A stretch of DNA of 64,000 nt, from positions 124,001-188,000 of the forward strand of contig CANMFL010000005.1 in the NCBI GenBank assembly GCA_947497185.1. Reading direction: 5' to 3'. Made by a program: the position numbers and the translations under genes. The stretch is from an uncultured Paracoccaceae bacterium (GTDB taxonomy: Bacteria > Pseudomonadota > Alphaproteobacteria > Rhodobacterales > Rhodobacteraceae). Shown in pieces: positions 37,760 through 46,714 of this stretch; position 1 is the first letter of the stretch; every line of letters begins with the position of its first letter. A model generated the notes under the pieces. That model had not been told where the DNA came from. It made no database searches and worked only from the letters and a program-made list of their open reading frames with translations.

Positions 37760-38128
37760 ATGCGCAACGCTGCTGGCATCTTAGGAATCATCGCGGGCCT
37801 GATGGGGATCATCGTCGGATTGGTGGGCTACGGCTTCGCCGAACTGACAGCCAATAGCCCCGACATTGGCGAGGCGTTTTGGGTGGTCGAGAACCCTGAT
37901 TTCATCCGCGCGGCAAGCTTTATCGCGCCGCTGCTGGCAATTGCGGGCGGCGCAATGGCCAAGACCCGCGCGCTATGGGGTGGCATCGCGCTGCTGCTAT
38001 CCGCGACCGCATTCTACACCGCGTTTGGCTTTAACATCGGGACAATGTTCCCGATTGGCTTTGCTGGTTTGGGTGGGCTTTTGGCCATCGCGGCTGGCCG
38101 TCCGGACGAGGAAAAGGCGCACTTTTGA
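37760..38128 (+). CDS. Small integral membrane protein
   Basis: 122 residues with about four helices: AAGILGIIAGLMGIIVGLVG first, then FIAPLLAIAGGAMA after a short periplasmic loop (NSPDIGEAFWVVENPD), GGIALLLSATAFYTAFGF, and PIGFAGLGGLLAIAA. It ends with a short polar tail. The pattern resembles DUF4064-type proteins, but I do not assign a family. AAAGGAG lies before the ATG, 36 bases after the ArsC-like gene, so they may be cotranscribed. Confidence 0.8.
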   Translation: MRNAAGILGIIAGLMGIIVGLVGYGFAELTANSPDIGEAFWVVENPDFIRAASFIAPLLAIAGGAMAKTRALWGGIALLLSATAFYTAFGFNIGTMFPIGFAGLGGLLAIAAGRPDEEKAHF

Positions 38129-38230
38129 TTGTAATGCCGCACCTGAAACCTTCCCCGCGGGGAAGACGTGCGGTGTGGTAACGTATCGTTAAGGCCCGAA
38201 GTGTTGTGCCGCGTGGAAGATGTGGGCCAT

Positions 38231-38252
38231 GAGTTGTTATGGCGAAATGAAG
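38231..38252 (-). repeat. Dispersed intergenic repeat, type A copy 3 (partial)
   Basis: GAGTTGTT, two bases, GGCGAAATGAAG: the inner 22 bases of the type A unit without the GCCTCCGGCGGG head. It lies directly beside the terminator stem after thrS, again with CTTCATTTCGCC toward the gene's 3' end. Confidence 0.65.
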
Positions 38253-38292
38253 CACGGGGCGGCGCAGGATAGCGCCGCCCCGTGTTTGTTTT
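38253..38292. terminator. Strong terminator between the membrane protein and thrS
   Basis: CACGGGGCGGCGC (38253-38265) and GCGCCGCCCCGTG (38272-38284) form a perfect 13-base-pair stem with a 6-base loop, followed on the plus strand by TTTGTTTT. It sits between two converging genes, and the thrS stop overlaps its edge. Confidence 0.85.
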
Positions 38293-40237
38293 AGCGCAGG
38301 TCAGGTGGTGTTGCTTCGATTTTCAGGTCGCTGAGGATCTGATCGAGGGCAATCACTTTGGTCTGTTTTTCGCCCAAGCGCCGTAGATTGACGGTGCGTT
38401 CTTCGACTTCACGCGCCCCAATCGCAAGGATCGCAGGCACCTTGCCAAGCGAGTGTTCGCGGACCTTGTAGTTGATTTTCTCGTTGCGGGTGTCAGCCTC
38501 GGCCCGCACGCCGGCGGCTTTCAACGCGGCCACGATTTCATGCACGTAGTCGTCTGCGTCCGAGATGATCGAGGCCACAACAACCTGACGCGGGGCCAGC
38601 CAGAACGGTAGTTTGCCTGCGTGTTCTTCGATCAGGATGCCGATGAAGCGCTCGAACGACCCCAAGGTCGCGCGGTGCAGCATGTATGGCAGGTGTTTTT
38701 CACCGTCGGTGCCGATGTAGCTGGCGCCCAAACGGTCCGGCATGTTGCTGTCGACTTGCAACGTGCCACACTGCCAATCGCGGCCAATCGCGTCGGTCAA
38801 CACAAATTCGAGTTTCGGGCCGTAGAACGCGCCTTCGCCTTCTTGCAATTCGTATTCATAACCGGCGGCGTTACAGGCTTTGCCCAATGCGGCCTCGAGT
38901 TTGTCCCAAGTTTCCTCGGACCCGATCCGTTTTTCAGGGCGGGTCGAAAGCTTGATCGACCAGTTTTCAAAGCCGAGTTCCGCGTAGATTTCCGACAGGA
39001 ACGCGATGAACATTTCTGTCTCGGATTCGATCTGGTCTTCGGTGCAGAAAATGTGCCCGTCGTCTTGGGTAAAACCGCGCACCCGCATGATGCCGTGCAG
39101 TGCGCCGGATGGTTCGTAGCGGTTGCATGATCCGAATTCGGCCATGCGCAGGGGCAGTTCGCGGTAGGATTTCAGACCTTGGTTAAAGACCTGCACGTGG
39201 CACGGACAGTTCATTGGTTTCAAGGCGTTGATGGTTTTTTCGCGCGCGTGATCTTCGTCAACTTCGACGATGAACATGTTCTCTTGGTAGCTTTCCCAGT
39301 GGCCGGATTTTTCCCACAACTGGCGGTTCACAACCTGCGGTGTGTTCACTTCGACGTAGCCGCCAGCCCGTTGGCGGCGGCGCATGTAGTCTTGCAATTC
39401 GGTGTAGATTGTCCAGCCGTTCGGGTGCCAGAAAACCTGACCCGGTGCCTCTTCTTGCATGTGAAACAGGTCCATTTCGCGGCCCAATTTGCGGTGATCG
39501 CGCAGGGCTGCTTCTTCAAGGCGGTGCAGGTGGGCTTTGAGACCTTCTTTGTTGGTAAAGGCCGCGCCGTAAATGCGTTGTAGCATCGGGCGGTCGCTGT
39601 CGCCGCGCCAGTATGCACCCGCGATGGACATCAATTTGAAGCCGTCAGCAGGGACTTGGCCTGTGTTTTGCAGGTGTGGACCACGGCACAGGTCTTGCCA
39701 GTCGCCGTGCCAATACATGCGCAGTGGCTCGTCGCCCGGAATGCTTTCGATCAGTTCGACTTTGTACGGCTCGCCTTTGTCTTTGTAGTGCTGGATCGCG
39801 CGGGGGCGGTCCCAGATTTCGGTGCGGACTTCATCACGTTTATTGATGATTTCCTTCATCTTTTTCTCGATCAGCGCGAGGTCTTCAGGCACAAAAGGTT
39901 CTTTGCGATCAAAGTCATAGTACCAGCCGTCTTTGATCACAGGTCCGATTGTCACCTGCACATTCGGCCAAAGTTCTTGCACCGCGCGCGCCATGATATG
40001 CGCGAGATCGTGCCGCACGAGTTCGAGCGCCTGTTCGTCGTCTTTCATGGTGTGCAGCGCGATTCTTGCGTCGGTTTGAATCGGCCACTGGAGGTCGTAG
40101 TGTTGACCGTTCACAGTCGCGGAAATCGCCTTTTTGCGCAGGCTGCTTGAGATATCAGCGGCCACGTCAGCGGCGGTGATGCCTGCCTCGTATTGGCGTG
40201 CGTTACCATCAGGAAATGTAAGAGAGATTTGGGCCAT
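38291..40237 (-). CDS. thrS: Threonyl-tRNA synthetase
   Basis: ThrRS charges tRNA-Thr. The 648-residue protein has the N-terminal TGS domain ([20 protein letters not shown]), the editing domain with [12 protein letters not shown] near 78 and YCHD-like residues ([10 protein letters not shown] region), then the class II core: [26 protein letters not shown] near 343, [19 protein letters not shown] near 370, and a C-terminal anticodon domain with [18 protein letters not shown]. All zinc and class II motifs are present. GAGG precedes the ATG. Confidence 0.96.
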   Translation of the reverse strand: MAQISLTFPDGNARQYEAGITAADVAADISSSLRKKAISATVNGQHYDLQWPIQTDARIALHTMKDDEQALELVRHDLAHIMARAVQELWPNVQVTIGPVIKDGWYYDFDRKEPFVPEDLALIEKKMKEIINKRDEVRTEIWDRPRAIQHYKDKGEPYKVELIESIPGDEPLRMYWHGDWQDLCRGPHLQNTGQVPADGFKLMSIAGAYWRGDSDRPMLQRIYGAAFTNKEGLKAHLHRLEEAALRDHRKLGREMDLFHMQEEAPGQVFWHPNGWTIYTELQDYMRRRQRAGGYVEVNTPQVVNRQLWEKSGHWESYQENMFIVEVDEDHAREKTINALKPMNCPCHVQVFNQGLKSYRELPLRMAEFGSCNRYEPSGALHGIMRVRGFTQDDGHIFCTEDQIESETEMFIAFLSEIYAELGFENWSIKLSTRPEKRIGSEETWDKLEAALGKACNAAGYEYELQEGEGAFYGPKLEFVLTDAIGRDWQCGTLQVDSNMPDRLGASYIGTDGEKHLPYMLHRATLGSFERFIGILIEEHAGKLPFWLAPRQVVVASIISDADDYVHEIVAALKAAGVRAEADTRNEKINYKVREHSLGKVPAILAIGAREVEERTVNLRRLGEKQTKVIALDQILSDLKIEATPPDLR

Positions 40238-40372
40238 GCTGTGCGGCTCCTCGTCAGTTTGGCGCCTACAAAGCGCCCGGTTGCGGGTAAAATGTTTGGC
40301 CTAAATGACGAATGCGGGCAGGGGGGTCAAGTGGGGCTTGCGGTGTGTCGTGGGCTGTGGTGATTTGGGCGC

Positions 40373-41128
40373 ATGACACAGAATAATGATCCCAGTTTCC
40401 TCACCACGCCCGAAGGGCGGCGCATCGCGTATCATTTGACTGATGGTAGCGGTCCTGCCGTTGTTTTCTTGGGCGGTTTTAAATCCGATATGCAGGGTAC
40501 TAAAGCCGTGTTCCTTGAAGAATGGGCAAAGCGTGAAGGCCGCGCGTTCCTGCGCTTTGACTATTCCGGCCACGGCGAAAGCGACGGCGCGTTTACCGAC
40601 GGTGCGATTGGCGATTGGTTCGAGGACGCGCGTGCTGCGATTGGACTGCTCGCGGGCAAGGTTGTGCTGGTTGGCTCGTCAATGGGCGGCTGGATTTCGC
40701 TGCTGTTGTCGCGCGAAATGCCAGAACGGATCGCGGGACTTGTGACGATTGCTGCGGCCCCCGATTTCACCGAAGACGGCATGTGGGGCGGCTTTGACGA
40801 TGCGCAAAAGGCCGCGTTGGAAGACGACGGGCAGGTGGCGTTGCCGTCGGAATATGGCGAACCTTACATTATCACAAAGCGGTTAATCACCGAAGGCCGG
40901 ACACGCTTGGTCCTGCGCGATCCCTTGGAACTGCCGTTTCCTGTGCGGTTTTTGCAGGGCACTGCCGACGCTGACGTTGATAAAGCCGTGGCGCTGCGCT
41001 TGCTTGACCATGCAGCGGGTCCGGACGTGCGGTTAACCTTGGTTGACGGAGCGGATCATCGGTTCTCGGATGACGCCTGTTTGGATTTGATCGGCACTGC
41101 TGTTTCAGAGGTTTTGACGCGGTCGTAA
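40373..41128 (+). CDS. Alpha/beta hydrolase
   Basis: 251 residues with the complete hydrolase set: AVVFLGGFKSDMQGTK (oxyanion strand), FDYSGHGESDG, nucleophile Ser in LVGSSMGGWISLLL near residue 104, an acid in QGTADADVDKAVAL near 205 and His in DGADHRFSDD near 228. This pattern is close to the palmitoyl thioesterase/ABHD10 group. The substrate is unknown. It is the first of three hydrolase-fold genes in a row on the plus strand. Confidence 0.88.
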   Translation: MTQNNDPSFLTTPEGRRIAYHLTDGSGPAVVFLGGFKSDMQGTKAVFLEEWAKREGRAFLRFDYSGHGESDGAFTDGAIGDWFEDARAAIGLLAGKVVLVGSSMGGWISLLLSREMPERIAGLVTIAAAPDFTEDGMWGGFDDAQKAALEDDGQVALPSEYGEPYIITKRLITEGRTRLVLRDPLELPFPVRFLQGTADADVDKAVALRLLDHAAGPDVRLTLVDGADHRFSDDACLDLIGTAVSEVLTRS

Positions 41129-41210
41129 AGGACAGCGCACTTTGGTGCTTTCGTTTTTAGGCCGAGCCTTGCTATAGAGGCCGCTCGTACAGGCAGCATT
41201 TGGCAGTTCA

Positions 41211-42083
41211 ATGTTCGACATACACACACTCGACACGGACCTCGCAACGGCAGAGGCAAAGGTGGCTAACCTGCGGGAAGGCTGCGCGAAATGTGTGACT
41301 TGGGCAGGCGATGCCGGTGTGAAGACGAACATCGCCGTCGTGTTTATTCACGGATTTTCAGCGACTTGCGGTGAATTGCGACCACTGCCAGAGACGGTTG
41401 CGGGCGCGTTGGGTGCGAACCTATTTGCGACACGGCTGATGGGCCACGGGCAAGATGGCGCTGCGATGGGCGACGCGACGTTGGACGGTTGGCGGGCAGA
41501 TGTACGCGAGGCGATTGCTGTTGGCCTGACAATCGGGAAACGTGTTTTGATCGTGGGGTGCTCGACGGGTTGCACATTAACCACGTTGGGGTTGTCGAAC
41601 GGTGATATTCCATCGGGGCCAGAGGTGGTCGGGGTGTGCTTTGTATCGCCGAACTTTGGCTTGCGGCATAAACTGGCGCAGTTGGTTTTGGACCTTCCGC
41701 GGGCCGAAAGATGGGCCCCGTTTTTGATCGGCAAAGAGCGTCGTTTTGATGTGCATTCCGCGCAACATACCCAGTTTTGGACGACCCGATATCCGACCAA
41801 AGCGGTCAAGCCGATGGGCGATGCGATCCGTGCCGCACGGAGGTCTGATTTGTCGAAAATCATGACGCCGATGTTCATGGCCGTTAATGCAGATGACCAA
41901 GTGATTAACCCAAAGCGTGCCCGCGACGTGATGATGGCATGGGGTGGCCCGACTTATAAATTGTCACTGATTCAGACGGCTGACGACGATGCAATGGGGC
42001 ACGTGATGGCAGGCGACGTGTTTAGTCCTGGTCAAACCGCGCCACTGGCTGCGCGTATTGTGGAATGGGCACAGAAACTCTGA
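41211..42083 (+). CDS. Alpha/beta hydrolase
   Basis: 290 residues. VVFIHGFSATCGELRPLPE near 45 opens the fold; the nucleophile Ser lies in VGCSTGCTLT near 118; the acid is probably in VNADDQVINPKRA and the His in MGHVMAGD near the end. The GHGQDG loop after the second strand is like that of monoacylglycerol lipase and carboxylesterase relatives. The substrate is unknown. The charged N-terminus (TDLATAEAKVANLREGCAKC) has no signal peptide, so the protein is cytoplasmic. Confidence 0.85.
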   Translation: MFDIHTLDTDLATAEAKVANLREGCAKCVTWAGDAGVKTNIAVVFIHGFSATCGELRPLPETVAGALGANLFATRLMGHGQDGAAMGDATLDGWRADVREAIAVGLTIGKRVLIVGCSTGCTLTTLGLSNGDIPSGPEVVGVCFVSPNFGLRHKLAQLVLDLPRAERWAPFLIGKERRFDVHSAQHTQFWTTRYPTKAVKPMGDAIRAARRSDLSKIMTPMFMAVNADDQVINPKRARDVMMAWGGPTYKLSLIQTADDDAMGHVMAGDVFSPGQTAPLAARIVEWAQKL

Positions 42084-42199
42084 CAAGTTACGAATGATCG
42101 CACGAAGGCTTGCACAGAGCAGGCGCGGGCGGCACTGTTAAAAATGTTAATGTACAAAGGCATAGAGTTCGATGATAACGCTAAAGGCGCGCCTTAATT

Positions 42200-42910
42200 A
42201 TGGGTGATCCGGTTGTTCTTATACCGCCGATTTTGTGTGATGCGCGCGTTTTCGCGGGCCAAATCGCAGAGCTTTCGCGCGATCACCCCGTCCTTTTTGC
42301 GCCCACACGCGGCGCTGAAACGATTGAAGTGGCGGCGGCCAATATCTTGGCATGGGCTCCGCAAGAGTTCGCTTTGGCGGGCGCTGGCATGGGGGGGATG
42401 GTCGCGCTGGAATTGCTGCGCCGCGCCCCGAAACGCATTACGCGGGTCGCATTTATTAACGCCAATGCGCAAGCTGATACGCCCAAGAAAGCTGCCGACC
42501 GCGAGCCGACAATCATCGCTGCAAAGTCTGGCCGTTTTGAGGACGTGATTAGCGAAAAGTTCGCGGCATGTCGGTTTAGCGATCAAACGAATGTATCCGA
42601 TTTGATGCCACTGTTGCGCGACATGGCAAACGGCATTGGCGCTGATGCTTACATTCAACAAGTCCGCGCTGTGCAGCGTCGCAAGGATCAACAGGCCGTG
42701 CTGCGTAAAATCACGCAACCCGCATTGGTGATTTCGTGTGATGGCGATCCCGAGAATACCCAGCGCCGTCAGGAATTTCTGGCCGAGATGATCCCATATG
42801 CAAAACATGTTGTGATCAAAGGGGCAGGGCTGCTTCCGTCGTTGGAACAGCCTGCGCGATTGTCTCAGATTTTGCGGGATTGGTGTCGGCAGCCATTGGT
42901 GTTGCGCTAG
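42200..42910 (+). CDS. Alpha/beta-hydrolase-fold protein lacking catalytic Ser and His
   Basis: 236 residues of clear hydrolase fold (VVLIPPILCDARVFAGQIAE at the start). The nucleophile elbow reads G61-A-G63-M-G65, with Gly63 where Ser is required, and the C-terminal loop reads KGAGL211LPSLEQP, with Leu211 where family members have the catalytic His (GAGHLPSLEQP). The Asp in SCDGDPENT is kept. The frame is intact and the codons look normal, so this is probably a non-enzymatic member with a binding or regulatory role rather than a dying gene. It lies directly before the shared terminator with phaZ. Confidence 0.82.
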   Translation: MGDPVVLIPPILCDARVFAGQIAELSRDHPVLFAPTRGAETIEVAAANILAWAPQEFALAGAGMGGMVALELLRRAPKRITRVAFINANAQADTPKKAADREPTIIAAKSGRFEDVISEKFAACRFSDQTNVSDLMPLLRDMANGIGADAYIQQVRAVQRRKDQQAVLRKITQPALVISCDGDPENTQRRQEFLAEMIPYAKHVVIKGAGLLPSLEQPARLSQILRDWCRQPLVLR

Positions 42911-42912
42911 CA

Positions 42913-42939
42913 AAAAGGCGGCCACTGGGGCCGCCTTTT
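42913..42939. terminator. Bidirectional terminator between the pseudo-hydrolase and phaZ
   Basis: AAAAGGCGGCC (42913-42923) and GGCCGCCTTTT (42929-42939) pair over 11 bases with a 5-base loop. Each strand ends in T's, as expected between two converging genes. Confidence 0.9.
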
Positions 42940-42943
42940 GATC

Positions 42944-44617
42944 TTATTTTTTAGCGTTTGCAGCTTTGCGTGCTGCCCGTGATTTGGGCTGCGAAATCTT
43001 CGCTTTCACCGGTTCCACTTTTGGCGCTACCGGCGTTGGCGCTGCTTCAACCTTGGCAACTGCGGGGTTTGGTGCCGCTTCAGCTTTGGGGGCTGCAGCG
43101 ACTGGTGCCGCATCGACCTTTGGTGCAGCAGATGCTTTAGCTTTCACGGCTGTTGTCACAGCTTTGACGTCAGCCTTTGCCGCAGCAGGTGCAGCCTTCG
43201 CTTTCGGCGCCGCCGTTTTCGCAGGTTTCGCTGCTGGCTTTGCTTTTACCGCAGCTGGTTTGGCTGGTGCCGCTTCAGCCTTGGGTGCTTCTGACTTTTT
43301 CGGCTCGCTGGACGAGACAATTTTCAGCTCTGCCTTTGCAGGCGCTGCTGCTGGCGTCGCTTTTTTCGCGGCGGCAGGGGCAGGTGCTCCTGAATTGGCG
43401 TCGATGAAATCCAGCACCAATGGCCGGATGTTGTTGCGCCAGCTACCGCCCGCGAAAATACCGTAGTGACCAGCACCTGGTTCGAGGTGCGATGCTTTTT
43501 TGCTGTCGCCGAGACCAGTTAGCAGATCAAGTGCTGCCAAACATTGACCCGGCGCAGAGATATCATCTTTTTCGCCTTCGACGATTTTCACGGCGACGTT
43601 GTTAATCTTGCCGATGTCTACTTTTTTACCAGCAACGACAAAATCGTTACGGGCAATGTCGCGGCCTTTGAAGATGCGCTCGACAGTAGAGAGGTAGAAT
43701 TCGGACGTCATATCCATGACGGCCAGATATTCATCGTAGAATACGTTGTGTTTATCATGCTCGCTGGCTTCGCCTTTGGCGGCGCGAATGATCTGGTCAC
43801 GGAATGCATCGGCGTGCGTTTCGCCGTTCATCGAGATGAACGAAGCCAACTGCAACAAGCCCGGATAGACCGTGCGGCCAACGCCTGCATATTTAAAGCC
43901 GACGCGCTGGATCATCGTCTGTTCCAACTGACCCATCGTGACAGAGCGGCCAAAATCGGTGACTTCGGTATGGTTCGCTTCGGGATCAACAGGACCGCCG
44001 ATCAGCGTCAGGGATCTTGGCTGCGCTTTGGGATCTTCTTCAGCGAGATACGCAGTCGCGGCAAGTGCGAGCGGCACGGGCTGGCAAACGGCGATCACGT
44101 GAATGTCTGCACCGAGCTCTTTCATGAACTCGACAAGGTATAGCGTGTAATCTTCGACGTCGAATTTGCCGGCGCTGACAGGAATGTCGCGGGCGTTGTG
44201 CCAATCGGTGATATAGACATCACAATCGGGCAACAGGCTGATCACGGTTTTGCGCAGCAGCGTGGCATAGTGGCCGGACATCGGTGCGACCAACAAAACG
44301 CGACGCGGCATCGGGTCACGACCCTGCACTTTGATTTGGATCAAATCGCCGAAATCGCGTTTGAGTACAATCTCGGTATCAACAGAGTGATCTTTACCAT
44401 CACCCGTCGGAACAGGAGGGATATTCCAATCGGGTTTGACGACCATTCGGCCAAAGGTTCGTTCAGTGACCTCGCCCCATGCGCGCAACCAATCCATTCC
44501 AGGGTTTGTGGTAAGCGACATCATCGGGTAGTCTGCAAATGCGCGTGCTGTAGCGCCCAACCATTGGTTGGTGTTGCGAGTGGCTTCCATGAGGTCGTAG
44601 GTCATCATGTATTTCAT
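42944..44617 (-). CDS. phaZ: Intracellular PHB depolymerase with a long Ala/Lys/Pro-rich tail
   Basis: PhaZ breaks down stored poly-3-hydroxybutyrate. The catalytic part (residues 1 to about 405) has the intracellular depolymerase pattern: MMTYDLMEATRNTNQWLGA start, WHNARDIPVSAGKFDVEDY near 145, the nucleophile Cys178 in VIAVCQPVPLAL (Cys rather than Ser, as in Ralstonia PhaZa1), and the His in EPGAGHYGIFAG near 388. The remaining 150 residues are low-complexity (repeats such as APKAEAAPA and KAKPAAKPAKT) ending RKAANAKK. Such a tail resembles histone H1 and the DNA-binding end of PhaF. ATG 44617 follows AAGGAG. It is divergent from phaC. Confidence 0.92.
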   Translation of the reverse strand: MKYMMTYDLMEATRNTNQWLGATARAFADYPMMSLTTNPGMDWLRAWGEVTERTFGRMVVKPDWNIPPVPTGDGKDHSVDTEIVLKRDFGDLIQIKVQGRDPMPRRVLLVAPMSGHYATLLRKTVISLLPDCDVYITDWHNARDIPVSAGKFDVEDYTLYLVEFMKELGADIHVIAVCQPVPLALAATAYLAEEDPKAQPRSLTLIGGPVDPEANHTEVTDFGRSVTMGQLEQTMIQRVGFKYAGVGRTVYPGLLQLASFISMNGETHADAFRDQIIRAAKGEASEHDKHNVFYDEYLAVMDMTSEFYLSTVERIFKGRDIARNDFVVAGKKVDIGKINNVAVKIVEGEKDDISAPGQCLAALDLLTGLGDSKKASHLEPGAGHYGIFAGGSWRNNIRPLVLDFIDANSGAPAPAAAKKATPAAAPAKAELKIVSSSEPKKSEAPKAEAAPAKPAAVKAKPAAKPAKTAAPKAKAAPAAAKADVKAVTTAVKAKASAAPKVDAAPVAAAPKAEAAPNPAVAKVEAAPTPVAPKVEPVKAKISQPKSRAARKAANAKK

Positions 44618-44664
44618 TTGAAACGGCTCCTTTACGCACACGTTAGTGTAATTTTAACGCAATG

Positions 44665-44676
44665 CTGCAGTTGCAC
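44665..44676. promoter_or_regulatory. Candidate PhaR-binding site between phaZ and phaC
   Basis: CTGC-AGTT-GCAC, one base short of the CTGC-N3/4-GCAG form known for PhaR of Paracoccus. It lies 20 bases before the phaC ATG and 48 bases from the phaZ start, so it could control both genes. It is weaker than the pair before phaP. Confidence 0.4.
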
Positions 44677-44696
44677 GGTAGGACGCAAATATTAAA

Positions 44697-46490
44697 ATGA
44701 CAACAACAGAATCAGACGACCGCGCCTTAGATGAACCCAGTGTGACAAAGCTCGAAGCTAATTTGTCGCGAATAGAACAACTTACGCAGCGGCTTTTAAT
44801 TGCAATGAATCCGAAACGTCACGTTCCGGCGTCGCTTCAGGGGCCATCACCCGACCTTTATGCAAAGGCAGCATCGGCATATATGTCCGATATGATGAGT
44901 AATCCGGGCAAGATGATCGAGCAACAGGTCGCGTTTTGGGGCAAGTCAGTAAAGCATTTTGTCGAATCACAACACCTTTTGGTGCAAGGCAGGCTCGAAC
45001 ATCCGGTCGATCAAACCGGTCCTGATCGCCGTTTTGCACATGAATTATGGGACACGAATCCGTATTTTAATTTCATCAAACAACAATACTTGATGAACGC
45101 CGAAGCAATTCGCGAAACAATTTCGACAATTGAAACACTGGATGCAGGCGAAAAGCGCAGGCTGGAATATTTCGGTGAACAGATCGTTGATATGTTTAGC
45201 CCAACCAACTTTCTGGCGACAAATCCAGAAGCGCTGAGCCTCGCTGCCGAAACTGAAGGTGAAAGTCTGGTGGCCGGATTAGAAAACCTGATCCGCGATT
45301 TCGAAGCAAATGACGGCGATCTTGTTGTGACGCTGGCCGATAAATCTGCATTTGAAATTGGCAAAAACCTGGCCACATCGCCGGGTGAAGTCGTTTTCCG
45401 CAATCATTTATTTGAATTGATCCAATACACACCGACCACCGAAAAAGTACACGAAATTCCGCTCGTCATTTTCCCGCCGTGGATTAACAAATTCTACATT
45501 CTTGATTTAAAGCCGGCCAATAGCTTGATCAAATGGGCGGTAGAGCAGGGGTATACGGTCTTTGTCGTGTCATGGGTCAATCCGGACCCGTCATATCGCG
45601 ACACGTCGATGACCGACTATATAGAAGACGGGTATTTGACCGCGATTGACCAAGTGAAATCGATTTGCGGTGTGAAAAAGGTCAATGCGATCGGCTATTG
45701 CATCGCGGGTACAACGTTGTCGCTGACAATGGCGATGATGGCGCAACGCGGTGACACCTCTATTAATGCGGCCACACTCTTTACCACGCTGACCGACTTT
45801 TCGGATCGGGGCGAAGTGGGCGTGTTCCTGAACGATGACTTCGTTGACGGGATTGAAGCCGAGGTCAATGAGGCGGGCATTCTCGATCACTACTATATGT
45901 CACGCACGTTTTCGTTCCTGCGGTCCAACGACCTGATCTACGGGCCAGCGATCAAAAGCTATATGATGGGCAAAGCACCGCCAGCCTTTGATTTGCTGTA
46001 CTGGAATGGCGACGGCACGAACCTGCCAGCCAAGATGGCTGTGCAATATTTGCGCGGGCTGTGCCAACGCGATGAATTCGCGACGAAGGGCTTTGATGTG
46101 GCGGGGACGACCGTTCACCTGTCCGAAGTCCAAGTGCCGATCTGCGCGATTGCGTGTGAAACCGACCACATTGCGGCTTGGAAAAGCAGTTTCCGTGGCG
46201 TGCAGGGCATGGGATCGAAGGACAAGACGTTCATCCTGTCTGAAAGCGGGCACGTCGCAGGCATTATCAATCCGCCGAGCAAAAAGAAGTACGGACACTA
46301 TACAAACCCCGAACTTGGCCTGACGGCTGACGACTGGTTGCTGGACGCGGACAAACACGAGGGGTCATGGTGGCCAACGTGGGATGCGTGGTTAGCGCCG
46401 CGGTCGGGCAAAAAGGTGGATGCACGCACGCCGGGTGGTCCGGATCACCCCACTCTTGCACCCGCTCCGGGGACCTATGTGACCAAGTGA
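44697..46490 (+). CDS. phaC: Poly(3-hydroxybutyrate) synthase, class I
   Basis: PhaC polymerises 3-hydroxybutyryl-CoA on the PHB granule surface. The 597-residue length and lack of a phaE partner mark class I. The lipase-like box is G-Y-C335-I-A-G, with the acid Asp490 in CETDHIAAW and the base His519 in SGHVAGIINPP, completing the Cys-Asp-His triad. The N-terminal region includes DRRFAHELWDTNPYFNFIK, typical of the family, and the conserved FPPWINKFYILDL precedes the catalytic core. Divergent from phaZ with 79 bases between. Confidence 0.96.
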   Translation: MTTTESDDRALDEPSVTKLEANLSRIEQLTQRLLIAMNPKRHVPASLQGPSPDLYAKAASAYMSDMMSNPGKMIEQQVAFWGKSVKHFVESQHLLVQGRLEHPVDQTGPDRRFAHELWDTNPYFNFIKQQYLMNAEAIRETISTIETLDAGEKRRLEYFGEQIVDMFSPTNFLATNPEALSLAAETEGESLVAGLENLIRDFEANDGDLVVTLADKSAFEIGKNLATSPGEVVFRNHLFELIQYTPTTEKVHEIPLVIFPPWINKFYILDLKPANSLIKWAVEQGYTVFVVSWVNPDPSYRDTSMTDYIEDGYLTAIDQVKSICGVKKVNAIGYCIAGTTLSLTMAMMAQRGDTSINAATLFTTLTDFSDRGEVGVFLNDDFVDGIEAEVNEAGILDHYYMSRTFSFLRSNDLIYGPAIKSYMMGKAPPAFDLLYWNGDGTNLPAKMAVQYLRGLCQRDEFATKGFDVAGTTVHLSEVQVPICAIACETDHIAAWKSSFRGVQGMGSKDKTFILSESGHVAGIINPPSKKKYGHYTNPELGLTADDWLLDADKHEGSWWPTWDAWLAPRSGKKVDARTPGGPDHPTLAPAPGTYVTK

Positions 46491-46577
46491 GTCGCCAGAA
46501 ATCTCTCGCGTGATGCGTGTTTTTTATCGCTGTAACTGCGTTTTATAAGGGTTTTTCAGGCTAACTCTACGTAAAGA

Positions 46578-46607
46578 TTGAATAATTCGACAGCGTAAAA
46601 ATATGAT
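46578..46607 (+). promoter_or_regulatory. Sigma-70-like promoter of the phasin gene
   Basis: TTGAAT (46578-46583) and TATGAT (46602-46607) are 18 bases apart. Transcription would start at about 46614, in the middle of the first PhaR-type site. This is read from the sequence and not from mapped transcripts. Confidence 0.5.
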
Positions 46608-46608
46608 G

Positions 46609-46648
46609 CTGCAGTGCAGAAAATACTTGAAATGCTGCACTGCAGCAT
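46609..46648. promoter_or_regulatory. Two PhaR-type operators in front of phaP
   Basis: Site 1 is CTGC-AGT-GCAG (46609-46619). Site 2 is CTGC-ACT-GCAG (46635-46645), extended to a perfect 17-base palindrome ATGCTGCA-C-TGCAGCAT (46632-46648). Both fit the CTGC-N3-GCAG motif bound by PhaR of Paracoccus. Their centres are 26 bases apart, downstream of the -10 box and ahead of the phaP ATG at 46715, a position that suits repression. Confidence 0.7.
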
Positions 46649-46714
46649 GTATCTAGAGGTTAGACGAAAAAAGCGGTTATCCCCCGCACTCATACAACCT
46701 GAAAGGTCAGTACC

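Noticed and set aside
42944..43412. Ala/Lys/Pro repeats in phaZ as an assembly artefact or tandem DNA repeat
   Set aside because: The units are similar in protein but vary in DNA and never repeat exactly, the frame stays open, and a stop and terminator follow properly.
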